Shown piece after piece: positions 43,006 to 53,455 of a DNA stretch of 64,000 bases. A program made the translations under genes and the position numbers. Every line of letters begins with the position of its first letter. The stretch's first letter is position 1. The stretch is from Serripes groenlandicus (Eukaryota; Mollusca; Bivalvia; Cardiida; Cardiidae), in the NCBI GenBank assembly GCA_031761405.1, contig JASEVX010000010.1:10058724-10122723 (forward strand). The letters are read 5' to 3'. Under the pieces are notes generated by a model, which was not told where the DNA came from, made no database searches, and was given only the letters and a program-made list of their open reading frames with translations.

Positions 43006-43151
43006 ATACATGGAGGTTACAAGATAAATAGAATATTACGTCCTCGACTTTCGACATGAACTTTGTCAGTTTCGGATGGTAGGAATGAAAATTGTGACTT
43101 AGTCAGATAAAGTTCCTATCTTTAGTCAAGGACGTAATATTCTCCATGTAT
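43006..43151. mobile_element. Small foldback element, about 146 bp
   Basis: ATACATGGAG ... GAATATTACGTCCTCGACT on the left is mirrored by AGTCAAGGACGTAATATTCT and CCATGTAT on the right. The middle is not paired. Confidence 0.65.
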
Positions 43152-43163
43152 CTGTGCGCTACG

Positions 43164-43395
43164 TTAACCCTTTCCCTCATACGACAATTCTGCAGCAGAC
43201 GACTTTGAAACGTATTTTGTCAAAACATAAACAAATCTCCATAATTGAATGGATAACCTATGACAAATAGTGGAAAACATTGTGGCAAAAGGAGAAATTG
43301 CACGTTCTGTGCAATTTCTTCTTTTGTCACTATGTTTTCAAAAATCCGTCTGCTGCAGAGGCGTCACAAAGCGTCTATATGAGGGAAAGGGTTAA
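43164..43395. mobile_element. MITE family A copy
   Basis: TTAACCCTTTCCCTCATACG to TATATGAGGGAAAGGGTTAA. Hairpin tip GCACGTTCTGTGC. TTAA on both sides. Confidence 0.88.
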
Positions 43396-43419
43396 CCGTT
43401 TTATCCCAGCTTTACAGTT

Positions 43420-45150
43420 TGTGTCAACTGTATTCAGATTATCTGTGCCTTACGTTAGCAGAGTTATCTCGGTGTTTGTGTTATCAGTTATATATGTGCG
43501 TAATGTTATTGGATATATTGGTACGGTATGTACTCAGCCTTTTATATATGCGTTATGTTATCAGAGTTTTCTGTGAGTTGAGTTATCCGTTATATCTGTG
43601 GGTAACATTATCGGTTATATATGTAGGTAACGTTATCGGTTATATATGTGGGTAACGTTATCGGTTATATATGTAGGTAACGTTATCGGTTATATATGTG
43701 GGTAACGTTATCGGTTATATATGTGGGTAACGTTATCGGTTATATATGTGGGTAATGTTATCGGTTATATATGTGGGTAACGTTATCGGTTATATATGCG
43801 GTAACGTTATCGGTTATATATGTGGGTAACGTTATCGGTTATATATGTGGGTAATGTTATCGGTTATATATGCGGGTAACGTTATCGGTTATATCTGTAG
43901 GTAACGTTATCGATATTGTATGTGGGTAACGTTATCGGTTATATATGTAGGTAACGTTATCCGTTATATATGTAGGTAACGTTATCGGTTATATATGTGG
44001 GTAACGTTATCGGTTATATATGCGGTGAACGTTATCGGTTATATATGTGGGTAACGTTATCGGTTATATATGAAGGTAACGTTATCGGTTATATATGTGG
44101 GTAACGTTATCGGTTATATATGTAGGTAACGTTATCGGTTATATATGTAAGTAACGTTATCGGTTATATATGTGTTATATATGTAGGTAACGTTATCGGT
44201 TATATATGTGCCATATATGTAGGTAACGTTATCGGTTATATATGTGGGTAACGTTATCGGTTATATATGTAGGTAACGTTATCTGTTATATATGTATATA
44301 ACGTTATCTGTTATATATGTGTTATATATATAGGTAACGTTATCGGTTATATATGTGGGTAACGTTATCGGTTATATATGTAGATAACGTTATCGGTTAT
44401 ATATGTGGGTAACGCTATCGGTTATATACGTAGGTAACGTTATCGGTTATATATATATATAACGTTATCGGTTATATATGTGGGTAACGTTATCGGTTAT
44501 ATATGTGGGTAACGTTATCGGTTATATATGTAGTAACGTTATCGGTAATATATGTGGGTAACGTTATCGGTTATATATGTGGGTAACGTTATCGGTTATA
44601 TATGTGGGTAACGTTATCGGTTATGTATGTGGGAAACGTTATCGGTTATATACGTAGGTAACATTATCGGTTATATATGTAGTTAACGTTATCAGTTTGA
44701 TCAGTACGTTATATGTTATCAACTTTTTATATACGTTACGTTATCAGAGTTCTCTTGCAGTTGTTTTATCAGTTATATATATATATGTGTTACGTTATCG
44801 GTTATATATGTGGGTAACGTTATCGGTTTGATCAGTACCTTATATGTTATCAACCTTTTGTATACGTTACGTTATCAGAGTTCTCTGCGAGTTGTGTTAT
44901 CAGTTATATATATGCGTTACGTTATCGGTTATAACTGTACGTTATATTATCAGCCTTCTCTGTGCGTTATGTTATCCGAATTCTATGGGAGGTGTGCTAT
45001 CATGTTTATCTGTACGGTACGTAATCAGCCTTCTATATGCGTTACGTTATCATAGTTCTGTGGGAGTTGTGTTATAGGTTTTATCTGTGAGTTATAACAT
45101 CAGTTTTATCTGCGAGTTATATCATCAGTTTTATTTGTGCGCTATGTTAT
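43420..45150. repeat. 25-bp tandem array, regular core 43590-44700 with degenerate edges
   Basis: The core unit is GGTTATATATGTGGGTAACG plus TTATC, with TGTAGGTAACG variants. Edges (43420-43590, 44700-45150) keep the ACGTTATCAG and GTTATATA words at longer, irregular spacing, with 'tgatcagtac(g/c)ttatatgtta' twice (44700, 44829). Overlapping ORFs are by-products. Confidence 0.92.
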
Positions 45151-45369
45151 CAACCAGCGAAGAGACTAACCAAATTGCAAATCCACGCAACGTGAATAAA
45201 ACCTACATTCTTTTTCATTTCAACACTTTTTCATACGATTAAAAGCATTGAAAGCGACCAAAAACGCGAGCAAAGTGTCGAGCCGTTGTGCGACTCTAAA
45301 GGCATAATAGCATGCACATAACAGCGTTTTAGAAACAGGAATAAAGGGTAACCTCTCAAGAAGACTCAT

Positions 45370-45700
45370 CTAAAGATACATATGTAGAGCGAAAACCTGT
45401 AGAGCGAAAACCTCTGTAGAGCGAAAACCTCTGTAGAGCGAAAACCTCTGTAGAGCGAAAACCTCTGTACGGCGAATACCTCTGTACAGCGAAAACCTCT
45501 GTACAGCGAATACCTCTGTAGAGCGTAAACCTCTGTACAGCGAAAACCTCTGTACAGCGAATACCTCTGTACAGCGACAACCTCTGTACAGCGACAACCT
45601 ATGTACAGCGACAACCTCTGTACAGCGAATACCTCTGTACAGCGAATACCTCTGTACAGCGAATACCTCTGTACAGCGAAAATCTCTGTACAGCGACAGT
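45370..45700 (-). repeat. 17-bp tandem array, open in three minus frames
   Basis: Unit CCTCTGTACAGCGAAAA with CAGCGAATA, CAGCGACAA and GAGCGAAAA variants, about 19 copies. As 17 is not a multiple of 3, three units make a 17-residue period and every frame reads the same Phe-Ala-Val-Gln-Arg / Leu-Tyr-Arg-Gly pattern without stops. One frame stays open for 121 codons (45366-45731). No known protein is suggested. Confidence 0.85.
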
Positions 45701-45742
45701 TACATGTTTCCCACATGCTATCGAAAAGCAAATGAATGAAAT

Positions 45743-45981
45743 TTCGTAGGCTTGGGGGAAATTGGTATTTTTTTTACCAAGGTTAATCACCTCGCTATAA
45801 AGTCTTTAAAAGCGATGAATCATCTTTCTTGGTAAACAATGAAAATTGATGTGCCATTGCTAGTTCTGAGCAATGGCACCTAAATTTTAAATTTGCATTG
45901 TTTACAAAGGGGTCAAAATTGCACCTAAACCAGGGTTTTCAAAATAGGTTTTTAGTTACAACCGTTTCATGCCAAGCCCTC
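45743..45981. mobile_element. MITE family B copy 7, left tip eroded
   Basis: TTCGTAGGCTTGGGGGAAAT to ATGCCAAGCCCTCAGAATAT, with GCTAGTTCTGAGC at the centre. Confidence 0.78.
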
Positions 45982-45989
45982 AGAATATA

Positions 45990-46600
45990 TGGACAAATGA
46001 CGGGTTATATTTGGAATGGAGTAGAAACTACTGTGTGAAAGCGTGAAATTGATTGTAAAACAGAATGTCCACATTTCTACCTTTCCTACATTTTTTTTAA
46101 AGTTGCCTTCATTGAGGTTCGTCAAATGGCGTTTCTGTTAGAAGAAAGTTTTAACCTGTGAAGAGCAACATCCTTCTAGAACGTCTGTTTTATTTGCCCC
46201 TTCTATATGTAGCTATGAAGGTATTGCACAGCAATTTCGTGTGTTTCATTGAAAACTTATAAACGAGAAATTCCGGCGCTCTCCGACTTATAAAACTTCA
46301 AGAACATGCCACATCAAAGAATACGCGAATGGTTTTTTAGAGAATAATTACATTGAATATCGAATGTTTTCGTGTATGGTGCTTTTCATGTTAAGCAAAT
46401 GAGTTTATTAACCCTAGCTCATGTGTTCTCCAATCGTAAACAATATAGTGAGGCACATTTGCCTATAGTAAATAACAAATAACTACGTGTACACAATTTA
46501 CAAAACGTAATCCCTTTTTGAGAATAAAAAAAATAAAAAAAATAATGAATTTTAACTAATTGTTCCGATAATATAAACAATGATTTTAACAATTAAGATT
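45990..46600. other. No gene seen
   Basis: A few diverged MITE-A-like words only. AT-rich. Confidence 0.3.
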
Positions 46601-46604
46601 GAAA

Positions 46605-46826
46605 CCTACAAGGTCGAGTGGTTAGCGTCGGGGATTTCGAAACCGGGTGTCCCGGGTTCGATCCCCAGTCGCGGCACTACGGTCATGGTGGAGTGCCCTT
46701 GGGCAAGGCATATTTTTTAGCCTAGTACTGGTTTGTTTACCCAGGGATCATGAATACGTGAACTGTCGCCGTGATATAACTGAAATAATGTTGAAAGCGG
46801 CGTAAAACCCCAATAAATAAATAAGA
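46605..46826 (+). mobile_element. SINE S2 copy, nearly complete
   Basis: GTCGAGTGGTTAGCGTCGGG, GTCCCGGGTTCGATCCCCAG, GCCCTTGGGCAAGGCATATT and GAAAGCGGCGTAAAACCCCA with (AAATA)n. Its first bases (CCGCTGTG) are missing. Confidence 0.87.
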
Positions 46827-47395
46827 AACCTACAAGTGTGATCGATAAGATACTCGTGTATATAAGATACTCGTGTGTATAAGATACAATACATATAATA
46901 GTGTATATCAATATCAGACTATATAACTGTATACAGTCTGATATCGGTTTACACCGCACATCTATATCCCACAATTGTCATTGATAGCGTACTCCTGTAC
47001 ATACATATACTTATACAATCAATACAAGATGATGGTGATGAGAATTATAATTTTGTAGATCGAGATCAGATCATACAACTATGCAGTCTGATCTCTATTT
47101 ACTTTTACATTCATTATTATCTTTATTGTAAGAATATATTTCTCTCGCAAATACAGTGTATGGTTAAACAGTTGTGTTAGAATAAAATTCCATAATACTC
47201 GCGTTCGCCAAAAAGGTTCTAACTCTATTTAGGAAATTAAACTCTAATTAATGGTGACTTGTTCACAGTTTGGGCAAGAATCGTATGCTGAAGATTTGTT
47301 GTTGGAAAGGTTTACACGGTTTTCCGTGGTGCTTGTTGGCCTTGATAGCGAACAGGATATTATATGATGTTGGTGCTATACGTCGCTTTCAACAT
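46827..47395. other. No gene; GTATA-rich and 'cagtctgat' words
   Basis: 'agatactcgtgtatata' and 'agatactcgtgtgtata' form a short tandem (46849-46885). 'cagactatataactgtatac' with 'cagtctgatat' (46915-46942) is a dyad. Confidence 0.35.
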
Positions 47396-47403
47396 CATTT
47401 TTT

Positions 47404-47984
47404 TTCTGCCGAGTCCCGGTAGCTCAGTAGGTAGCGACGCGGGCTGTCAATCCAGGGGTTGTGAGTTCGAATCCCGGCTCGGCCAATTTTCTTTCCGACG
47501 TATGACAAAAGTCAATGCGACATGCGTCTTTCGTCTTCCACCAATGGGTTAAGTCTATGTGGAAAAGCTTTTGTTTTGTTTGTTTGGAGTTTAACGCCGC
47601 TTTCAACAGCTTTGGTCATATCACGGCGGTCAGTGCACCTACCCATGTTTTCCTGGCTTTCCCACACCAGTACTTACACAACATTCTTTCGAAGCCACTG
47701 ACTACTTTCTCACATAGATCAGAGGTGAGAGGCAATGGAAAACATCGCCCGAAAGAATGTCGCCGCAACCGGGTATCGAACCCGTGACCTCCAGATCACG
47801 AGTCAGATACGCTACCAATTGAGCTACCCGGCCGGGCTTGTGTGGAAAAGCAGCCAGTTGCTTGGGAAGATTATTGTGTGGAGTACTGGTGTGAGAAAAC
47901 CAGGAAATACATGCGTATGTGAACTGGCCGCCGTGATATGACTTAGTAATTTTTATAAACGGCGTTAAACCCCAATCAATCAAT

Positions 47985-48047
<63 letters not shown>
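47404..48047 (+). mobile_element. SINE S1 copy split by another SINE
   Basis: The head half GAGTCCCGGTAGCTCAGTAG ... AAGTCTATGTGGAAAAGC ends at 47568. The rest resumes with TGTGGAAAAGCAGCCAGTTG at 47841 and ends in (AATC)n from 47973 to 48047. Confidence 0.88.
47569..47840 (-). mobile_element. SINE S5 inserted in SINE S1, with 11-bp target duplication
   Basis: TGTGGAAAAGC flanks it at 47558-47568 and 47841-47851. On the minus strand the head is CCGGGTAGCTCAATTGGTAG and GGTCACGGGTTCGATACCCG, and the tail ends CCAAACAAACAAAACAAAA at the left. The body shares GTGATATGACC and GGCGTTAAAC with S1, so S5 and S1 share a 3' region. Confidence 0.88.
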
Positions 48048-48048
<1 letters not shown>

Positions 48049-48245
48049 TCAACATTTTGTTTCAGCTACACCACGACGTTACCTGGGTAAGTTACCAATA
48101 AGACTGGTCCGTTTATCCTGACACCAGTCAGTCAGTCGTAATGCTAACCCCACAATCCTGAGCGCCATGGAGGGTAGCCACTGCTACCATTTTTAATATG
48201 ACTCGGCAGGAATCGAACCCGCGACCTCACGAACCCGGATAGCGA
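48048..48245 (-). mobile_element. SINE S3 copy adjoining the (AATC)n tail
   Basis: TCAACATTTTGTTTCAGC, ACCTGGGTAAGTTACCAATA, TATCCTGACACCAGTCAGTC, GAGCGCCATGGAGGGTAGCC and GAATCGAACCCGCGACCTCA. Confidence 0.8.
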
Positions 48246-48345
48246 ACAAGAAGACCCCGATCGGATTGCACATGCTGGCGCAGGTCAACGCCCGTCCGCA
48301 CACACCACCGCGAAGATCCATTTTCGTGTGGCGTGGGTTACATTT

Positions 48346-48561
48346 ATCCTTTCCCACATAAAGACGCTTTCTGATACTCATACAGCAGATGACTTTTGAA
48401 AACATTGTGACAAAAGGAGAAATTGCTCACAATGGGCAATTTCTCCTTATTGCCTCCATATTTTCAACTCTATCCAATTATTAAATTTTAATTTATAGAG
48501 ATTTTCCATATGTTAGCGTAAATGTTTTCAAAGACGTTTTGTTGTATGTGGGAAAGGGTTA
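48346..48561. mobile_element. MITE family A, diverged copy
   Basis: ATCCTTTCCCACATAAAGAC, AAAAGGAGAAATTGCTCAC mirrored by GGGCAATTTCTCCTTATTG, and GTATGTGGGAAAGGGTTAA. Confidence 0.72.
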
Positions 48562-48905
48562 AGCGAACTCCATCAAAGAAACTGTGTTAATCCCTGATTA
48601 GGTTGTATGAGGTTGGGTGTGTTTATTTATTTACATCAATATACAAGAATTTTGAACTTTTTGAACGAAGATAAACATGTTTTTTACTAAGCCCCATTGC
48701 GTTTATATACACGAACAAGGCTTCGTTAATAAAGAGCATCATGTCATCTACTTAATGCAGTGTAGGTGTAAGTAGTTTTCGTTAAAAGCTGCAGTTATTG
48801 CTGTTTTGCATTAAGGCTGTGATGTTGTTGTAGCAATGCTTAATGCTATTGACCTTGCTACCTTTATCTTACCATAAGTTTTTTCCATACAACCTTATCT
48901 TGTTT
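48562..48905. other. No gene seen
   Basis: Unclassified. Confidence 0.3.
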
Positions 48906-48909
48906 AAAT

Positions 48910-49139
48910 TTAACCCTTTACCTCATACGACAATTCTGCAGTAGACGAATTTGAACATATTTTGTCAAGAAACGGAAAATCTCTATAATTGAATGGATAA
49001 CCTATGACTAAAAGTTGAAAACATTGTGTCAAAAGGAGAAATTGCTCGATTTGAGCAATTTCCTCTTTTGTCACTATGTTTTCAAAAAGCCATCTGCTGC
49101 AGAGGCGTCATAAAGCGTCTATATGAGGGAAAGGGTTAA
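48910..49139. mobile_element. MITE family A copy
   Basis: TTAACCCTTTACCTCATACG to TATATGAGGGAAAGGGTTAA. Hairpin AGGAGAAATTGCTCGATTTG / AGCAATTTCCTC. Confidence 0.87.
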
Positions 49140-49432
49140 GGAAAACATGTGTAAGTCATATAGTAATGTATATTTTTTAACTGTCAGTAAAAGTGTTAAG
49201 CTACACGTTTTGACAATGTCCTTTGTAACATATTGGACTTATACACTATCAAAATTGTATTTGCATACATACGTTTGTAATGTTAAGTTTCGAATGCCTG
49301 TCTATACAAATCTAGGGCTTTTTTGTTTCAAATGTATTAGTAATTTAGTAAGTAATTAAATTCTTTATTTATAGAGGGTAACCCACGTGGCTATAAATAC
49401 CAATCTTCCCTGGGCCCCTCTTAAAACATAGC

Positions 49433-49660
49433 CGAGCCCCGGTAGCTCAGTCGAGGGGTTGTGAGTTCGAACCCCGGCCCGGCCAAAATTATTTCCGATG
49501 TTTGATAAAAGTCACTGTGACAAGCGTTTTCGTCTTTCTTGATTTCTTAATTGGGGTTTAACGCCGTTTTCAACTATTTTTTAGTCATATCACGGCCAGT
49601 TCACCTACTCCTATGTTTCCTGGTTTTCTCTCACATTTTTCTTTTAACTCTTTCCAATCA
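49433..49660 (+). mobile_element. SINE S1 copy with deleted head, fused to an inverted tail
   Basis: GAGCCCCGGTAGCTCAGTCG jumps to AGGGGTTGTGAGTTCGAACC. After CAAGCGTTTTCGTCTTTC the sequence switches to the opposite strand (TTGGGGTTTAACGCCGTTTT, TCACGGCCAGTTCACCTACT). The stretch 49140-49432 before it has no gene. Confidence 0.7.
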
Positions 49661-49800
49661 TTATGCTTTCATTTAACTAGATGTTTTCGGAGTCTTCTAC
49701 TGCAGATTCTTTGTATGTTTGACTAAATGTTTTCGGAATCTTCTACTGCCTATTTTCTGTATGTGGGACAGGGTTAATCTGAAAGTCTTAAATGCAAATT
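49660..49800. repeat. Tandem MITE-A half-ends
   Basis: GATGTTTTCGGAGTCTTCTA with CTGCAGATTCTTTGTATG (49680) and AATGTTTTCGGAATCTTCTA with CTGCCTATTTTCTGTATGTG (49725), then GGGACAGGGTTAA: a 45-bp duplication of a right end. Confidence 0.55.
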
Positions 49801-49914
49801 CACAGTTTATCTTATTGATTTCCTCATTGAAAGTGTGACTTGGTTATTTTCTGGCATAATGATTTTATCGATTGACCTGCTTCAAACGAAAAAAAAAAAA
49901 AATATGCAAAAAGG

Positions 49915-50062
49915 CAACAGTTTATATATTCACGAGCCCTGTGTAAACAAACCAGTACCAGTAAATGAGCCTTGACCAAAGGCACTCCACATTGACTGCC
50001 GATAGCGGGGCTCGAACCAGGACACCCGGTTTAAAATCATCAATGCAAACCAGTCAGCCAGG
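49915..50062 (-). mobile_element. SINE S2 copy, diverged
   Basis: GAGCCCTGTGTAAACAAACC, AAAGGCACTCCACATTGACT, GCGGGGCTCGAACCAGGACA and CCCGGTTTAAAATCATCAAT. Confidence 0.65.
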
Positions 50063-50160
50063 GTTATAGTTCGTGCAACGTTTTAAGACGGCAAGCTCTA
50101 ATAACATGCATATTGATTGATCCGTCAACCATCAAAGCTTCTTTCGTGATGTTTTCATCA

Positions 50161-50391
50161 TTAACCCTTTCCCTCATACGACAATTCTGCAGCAGACGAC
50201 TTTGAACGTATTTTGTCAAAAAATAGAAAATCTCCATAATTGAATGGATAACCTATGACAAAAAGTGGAAAACATTGTGGCAAAAGGAGAAATTGCACGT
50301 TTTGTGCAATTTCTTCTTTTGTCACTTTGTTTTCAAAAAGCTGTCTGCTGCAAAAGCGTCAGAAAGCGTCTATATGAGGGGGAAGGGTTAA
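50161..50391. mobile_element. MITE family A copy
   Basis: TTAACCCTTTCCCTCATACG to TATGAGGGGGAAGGGTTAA. Hairpin tip GCACGTTTTGTGC. Very close to the 25.0- and 51.9-kb copies. Confidence 0.88.
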
Positions 50392-50499
50392 CTTAGATCG
50401 TTCAATATCCTTATAGTATAAGACGAATCCGATGAAGAGGAGTATATTCGAATGTATGTGTTGATATCATTTATTGATTGGTTGATATCTGGATGTTTG

Positions 50500-50762
50500 C
50501 TTGATTGATTGATTGGGGTTTAACGCCATTTTCAACATTTATTCAGTCATATCACGGCGGCCGATTCACATACCCATGTGTTTCATGGCTTTCTCACACC
50601 AGTACAGTCTTTCCAAGCCATTGGCTGCTTTTCCACATATACAGTTAGCTCATTGGTGGAAGACGAATGACGCTTGTCACAGTGACTTTTGTCAAAGGTC
50701 GGAAATAATATTGGTCAAGCTGGATTGACAGCTCGCGTCAGTACTGACCGAGCAACTTGGGC
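50500..50762 (-). mobile_element. SINE S1 copy
   Basis: GATTGATTGATTGGGGTTTA, CAGTCATATCACGGCGGCCG, TTTTCCACATATACAGTTAG and CTGGATTGACAGCTCGCGTC. Confidence 0.8.
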
Positions 50763-51013
50763 TCGGCGAGTTTTGTATATCAGGCATGTGTGTATGAGCA
50801 TAACTGAGTGTTCATAAATAAAATAATTATTGTAAACATTAATTGACCTTAGATTCAGAAAACATTGTTCTTTCCTCTGCACTCGGAAATAGGTAGACAC
50901 AGTACCTTCGTGAATAATCGTATTTATAAAACCAAGTCTCGCTATGTACACCAGCCAATTCATGTCGCAATGCTTTCATATGCATAAACAGTCTTCTGTA
51001 TCGAGAACAAATT

Positions 51014-51235
51014 TAACCCTTTCCCATATACATAAAATCTTCAGCAGGCGATTTTGAAAAAGAATCTAGGCAACAATCTCTATAAATGAAAGTTGTATTA
51101 CTAAGTATAGCTGAAAACATTATGGCAAAGTAATAAATTGCTCATTATGAGCAATTTCTTCTTATGCCAAATTGTTTTCAAATGTCGACTGTTGTATATA
51201 CCATTAACAGTAGTCTGTATTGAGCAAAACGTTAA
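51014..51235. mobile_element. MITE family A, diverged copy
   Basis: TTAACCCTTTCCCATATACA, ATAAATTGCTCATTATGAGC with AATTTCTTCTTATGCC, GTCGACTGTTGTATATACCA and GAGCAAAACGTTAA. Confidence 0.65.
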
Positions 51236-51930
51236 CTGTTGCACGGCAAGGATGTGTTTCAAATCCATTATTACTGATTTGTAAATCAATACCAGGAAAC
51301 GCCCACTTTTACAGCCGTTATTATGCAAATGAAACCATTTCACAGATGAAAACCGAGCACATTATAGACGCAACGTGTACTGAAATGGTCTAAAAAGCAC
51401 TTTAATCTCGAAAACATTACTGCGAAGAACTGTTAGTTGTTACATTGAATGGACCAGCGTTCCCTAATACGGACGGCTATTGACGCCCTAAGAGAACATA
51501 ACGTTAAAAGCATCCAGTGGAAAGAAGAAAATGCTTCAAATGCGCAAATTCCCCTTTTCCCATAATGTTTTCAATTTTATATCGAAATAACAAATCCATT
51601 TTATGTCAAGAATGTGGCATGTGTCCCTTTAACGAAATCAATAGCAGATGATGCAACTTCTTCTTTACCCCCATTATTTTTCAATTATATTTCAGAACTA
51701 TATTTCCATTTATTGTCAAGATTTGCATTGTTCCATTAATTATATATTTCGAATGGGATATCAGGTTTCTATGACGGCCTAATGCGGCTTTGTGTCAGGC
51801 GACATTTAAAATCATTTTTTTGGACGAGAAATTGCAAATTTGAGGAACAGATCATTTTCCTAATATGTTTTCAAATCTAATATCGTAAATAGCTCTTCTA
51901 GTTTTCCAGAAAGACCTCCCTTTGCCCTAA
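51236..51930. other. No gene; three loose repeats of a MITE-A-like segment
   Basis: 'ttcccataatgttttcaatt', 'tacccccattatttttcaat' and 'cctaatatgttttcaaat' recur about every 115-170 bp (51560-51890), each followed by 'tat.tcg/aaata..'. A degenerate cluster. Confidence 0.4.
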
Positions 51931-51936
51931 CCGTTC

Positions 51937-52155
51937 TTAACCCTTTCCCTCATACGGCAGACGACTTTGAACATATTTTGTCAAAACATAGAAAATCTCC
52001 ATAATTGAATGGATAACCTATGACAAGAAGTGGAAAACATTGTGGCAAAAGGAGAAATTGCACGTTTTGTGCAATTTCTTCTTTTGTCACTATGTTTTCA
52101 AAAAGCCGTCTGCTGCAGAGTCGTCAGAAAGCGTTTATATGAGGGGAAGGGTTAA
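51937..52155. mobile_element. MITE family A copy with short left deletion
   Basis: TTAACCCTTTCCCTCATACG jumps to GCAGACGACTTTGAACATAT (AATTCTGCA missing). Ends TATATGAGGGGAAGGGTTAA. Hairpin tip GCACGTTTTGTGC. Confidence 0.86.
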
Positions 52156-52765
52156 AGCAGAACGGCACTACATGAGTTCGGCTTTTGTGAAAAGTGCAGA
52201 TCAAGACCAGACAGTACAGCTGCATTCTCTGTTCAAAAGGTCACAATACACAAAATAAATTCCTTTTATGTTACAATGTAAATCATCCAGTTTCAACGAT
52301 CAATTTTCACATTATTTTAAAACATTTTACAGGTAGAAGACCCTTTATCATTTAAAAATGAGTTACCTATTAGTTTTACAATATTTCAAAGACAATTGGG
52401 GGTCATGTACTATGCAAGAAATAATTCACCCCGCGAAGATGGCTACCGTCATTTTTGAACGAGATCGGGCTGGGACGAAACTGTTTTTTTTCTCACATAC
52501 TCTACTTTCACTTTCAAACAAGGTCAAAATACTAAAAATGATCAAATCAAACATGTCCAGTGCATCCTATACATAGTTACAATGAATTTAAACTTAATGG
52601 CATATATTCAATGCAGTCTGGTGAAGCTATGCACACACATTCATTTCTACGCAAACACTGTTGTTTAGGGATTAGCATTATTATAGATGTATTTGACCGA
52701 AATATACACTATTCACGTAACTACGCGCCTCTGTCAATTTATGTAGATTCTGATAAGAGGGAGCG
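52156..52765. other. No gene seen
   Basis: ORFs at 52358-52576 and 52560-52769 lack domains. A 'gtgcagatcaagaccagac' word belongs to the loose GATCAAGATC family. Confidence 0.3.
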
Positions 52766-52875
52766 GTGAACCCACCTGTTCAGAAATGCCAACTTGTTGC
52801 TGGTGAACATACCTGTTCAGAAATGCCAACTTGTTGCTGGTGAACCTACCTGTTCAAAAATGTCATCTTGGTCCC
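52766..52875. repeat. 37-bp tandem repeat, about 2.8 units
   Basis: GTGAACATACCTGTTCAGAA starts at 52766, 52803 and 52840. On the minus strand each unit holds a consensus-like splice donor (GAACAG|GTGGGT, GAACAG|GTATGT, GAACAG|GTAGGT). Confidence 0.8.
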
Positions 52876-52914
52876 ATTCCCATGGACGGGTTCAAGTATC
52901 ATATCTCTTAAATG

Positions 52915-53095
52915 ACTAGCAGAGGTCAAGATAAGGAGGGGTATACAGCTCTTTTCCCCACAATATCTCTCTTATTATCCAACCAAACAATATGTTGTGG
53001 GTGTTCAAAAGACAATTCTTTTGAGTACCCACAACATAGGGTTAGCGGATGAAATACGGATTTTAGAACAAGCATACATAATGCTCCTTATCTAG
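52915..53095. mobile_element. MITE family E copy 2
   Basis: GCAGAGGTCAAGATAAGGAG, CAGCTCTTTTCCCCACAATA and the hairpin TATGTTGTGGGTGTTCAAAA / TTTTGAGTACCCACAACATA, then ATACGGATTTTAGAAC and CCTTATCTAGATCTCTG. Confidence 0.78.
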
Positions 53096-53455
53096 ATCTC
53101 TGTATAAGAATAATAACAGGTTGTATATAAAATAAGCATGATATGATCATACCCTCAGTATGATCAAATTTGCAACTACGTCTCAATTTAATACCAGGCA
53201 AATCTTTTGCGATTTTAATAGCTTGGAGATATTATTTTACAACAGTTGGTGCTTTCACGGAAATACGCCAAATAGTATCCGAATGCATACTGTCTAGATA
53301 TGCATTGCTGAAATTGGAACAGTTATATCCCGTGACCACCAATACATCATGTGACACATTATTATCATCTGATAGAGACAACATATACAATAACGCAAAT
53401 AAAATATAGAGTATAGTATCAGCATTGAGAAAAGATCATATAAAACAAAGTAAAT
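53096..53455. other. Unclassified, one 79-codon plus ORF without domain
   Basis: The ORF 53170-53409 has no recognised family or splice context. Confidence 0.2.

Noticed and set aside
45356..45790. Secreted repeat protein encoded by the 17-bp array
   Set aside because: No signal peptide, no promoter, and equivalent openness in three frames is explained by the unit length; reported only as a finding.
52860..52915. Minus-strand exon encoding Trp-Glu-Trp-Asp-Gln-Asp-Asp-Ile-Phe-Glu-Gln
   Set aside because: An in-frame TGA lies five codons upstream of the run and no AG acceptor separates them, so no exon can be supported.
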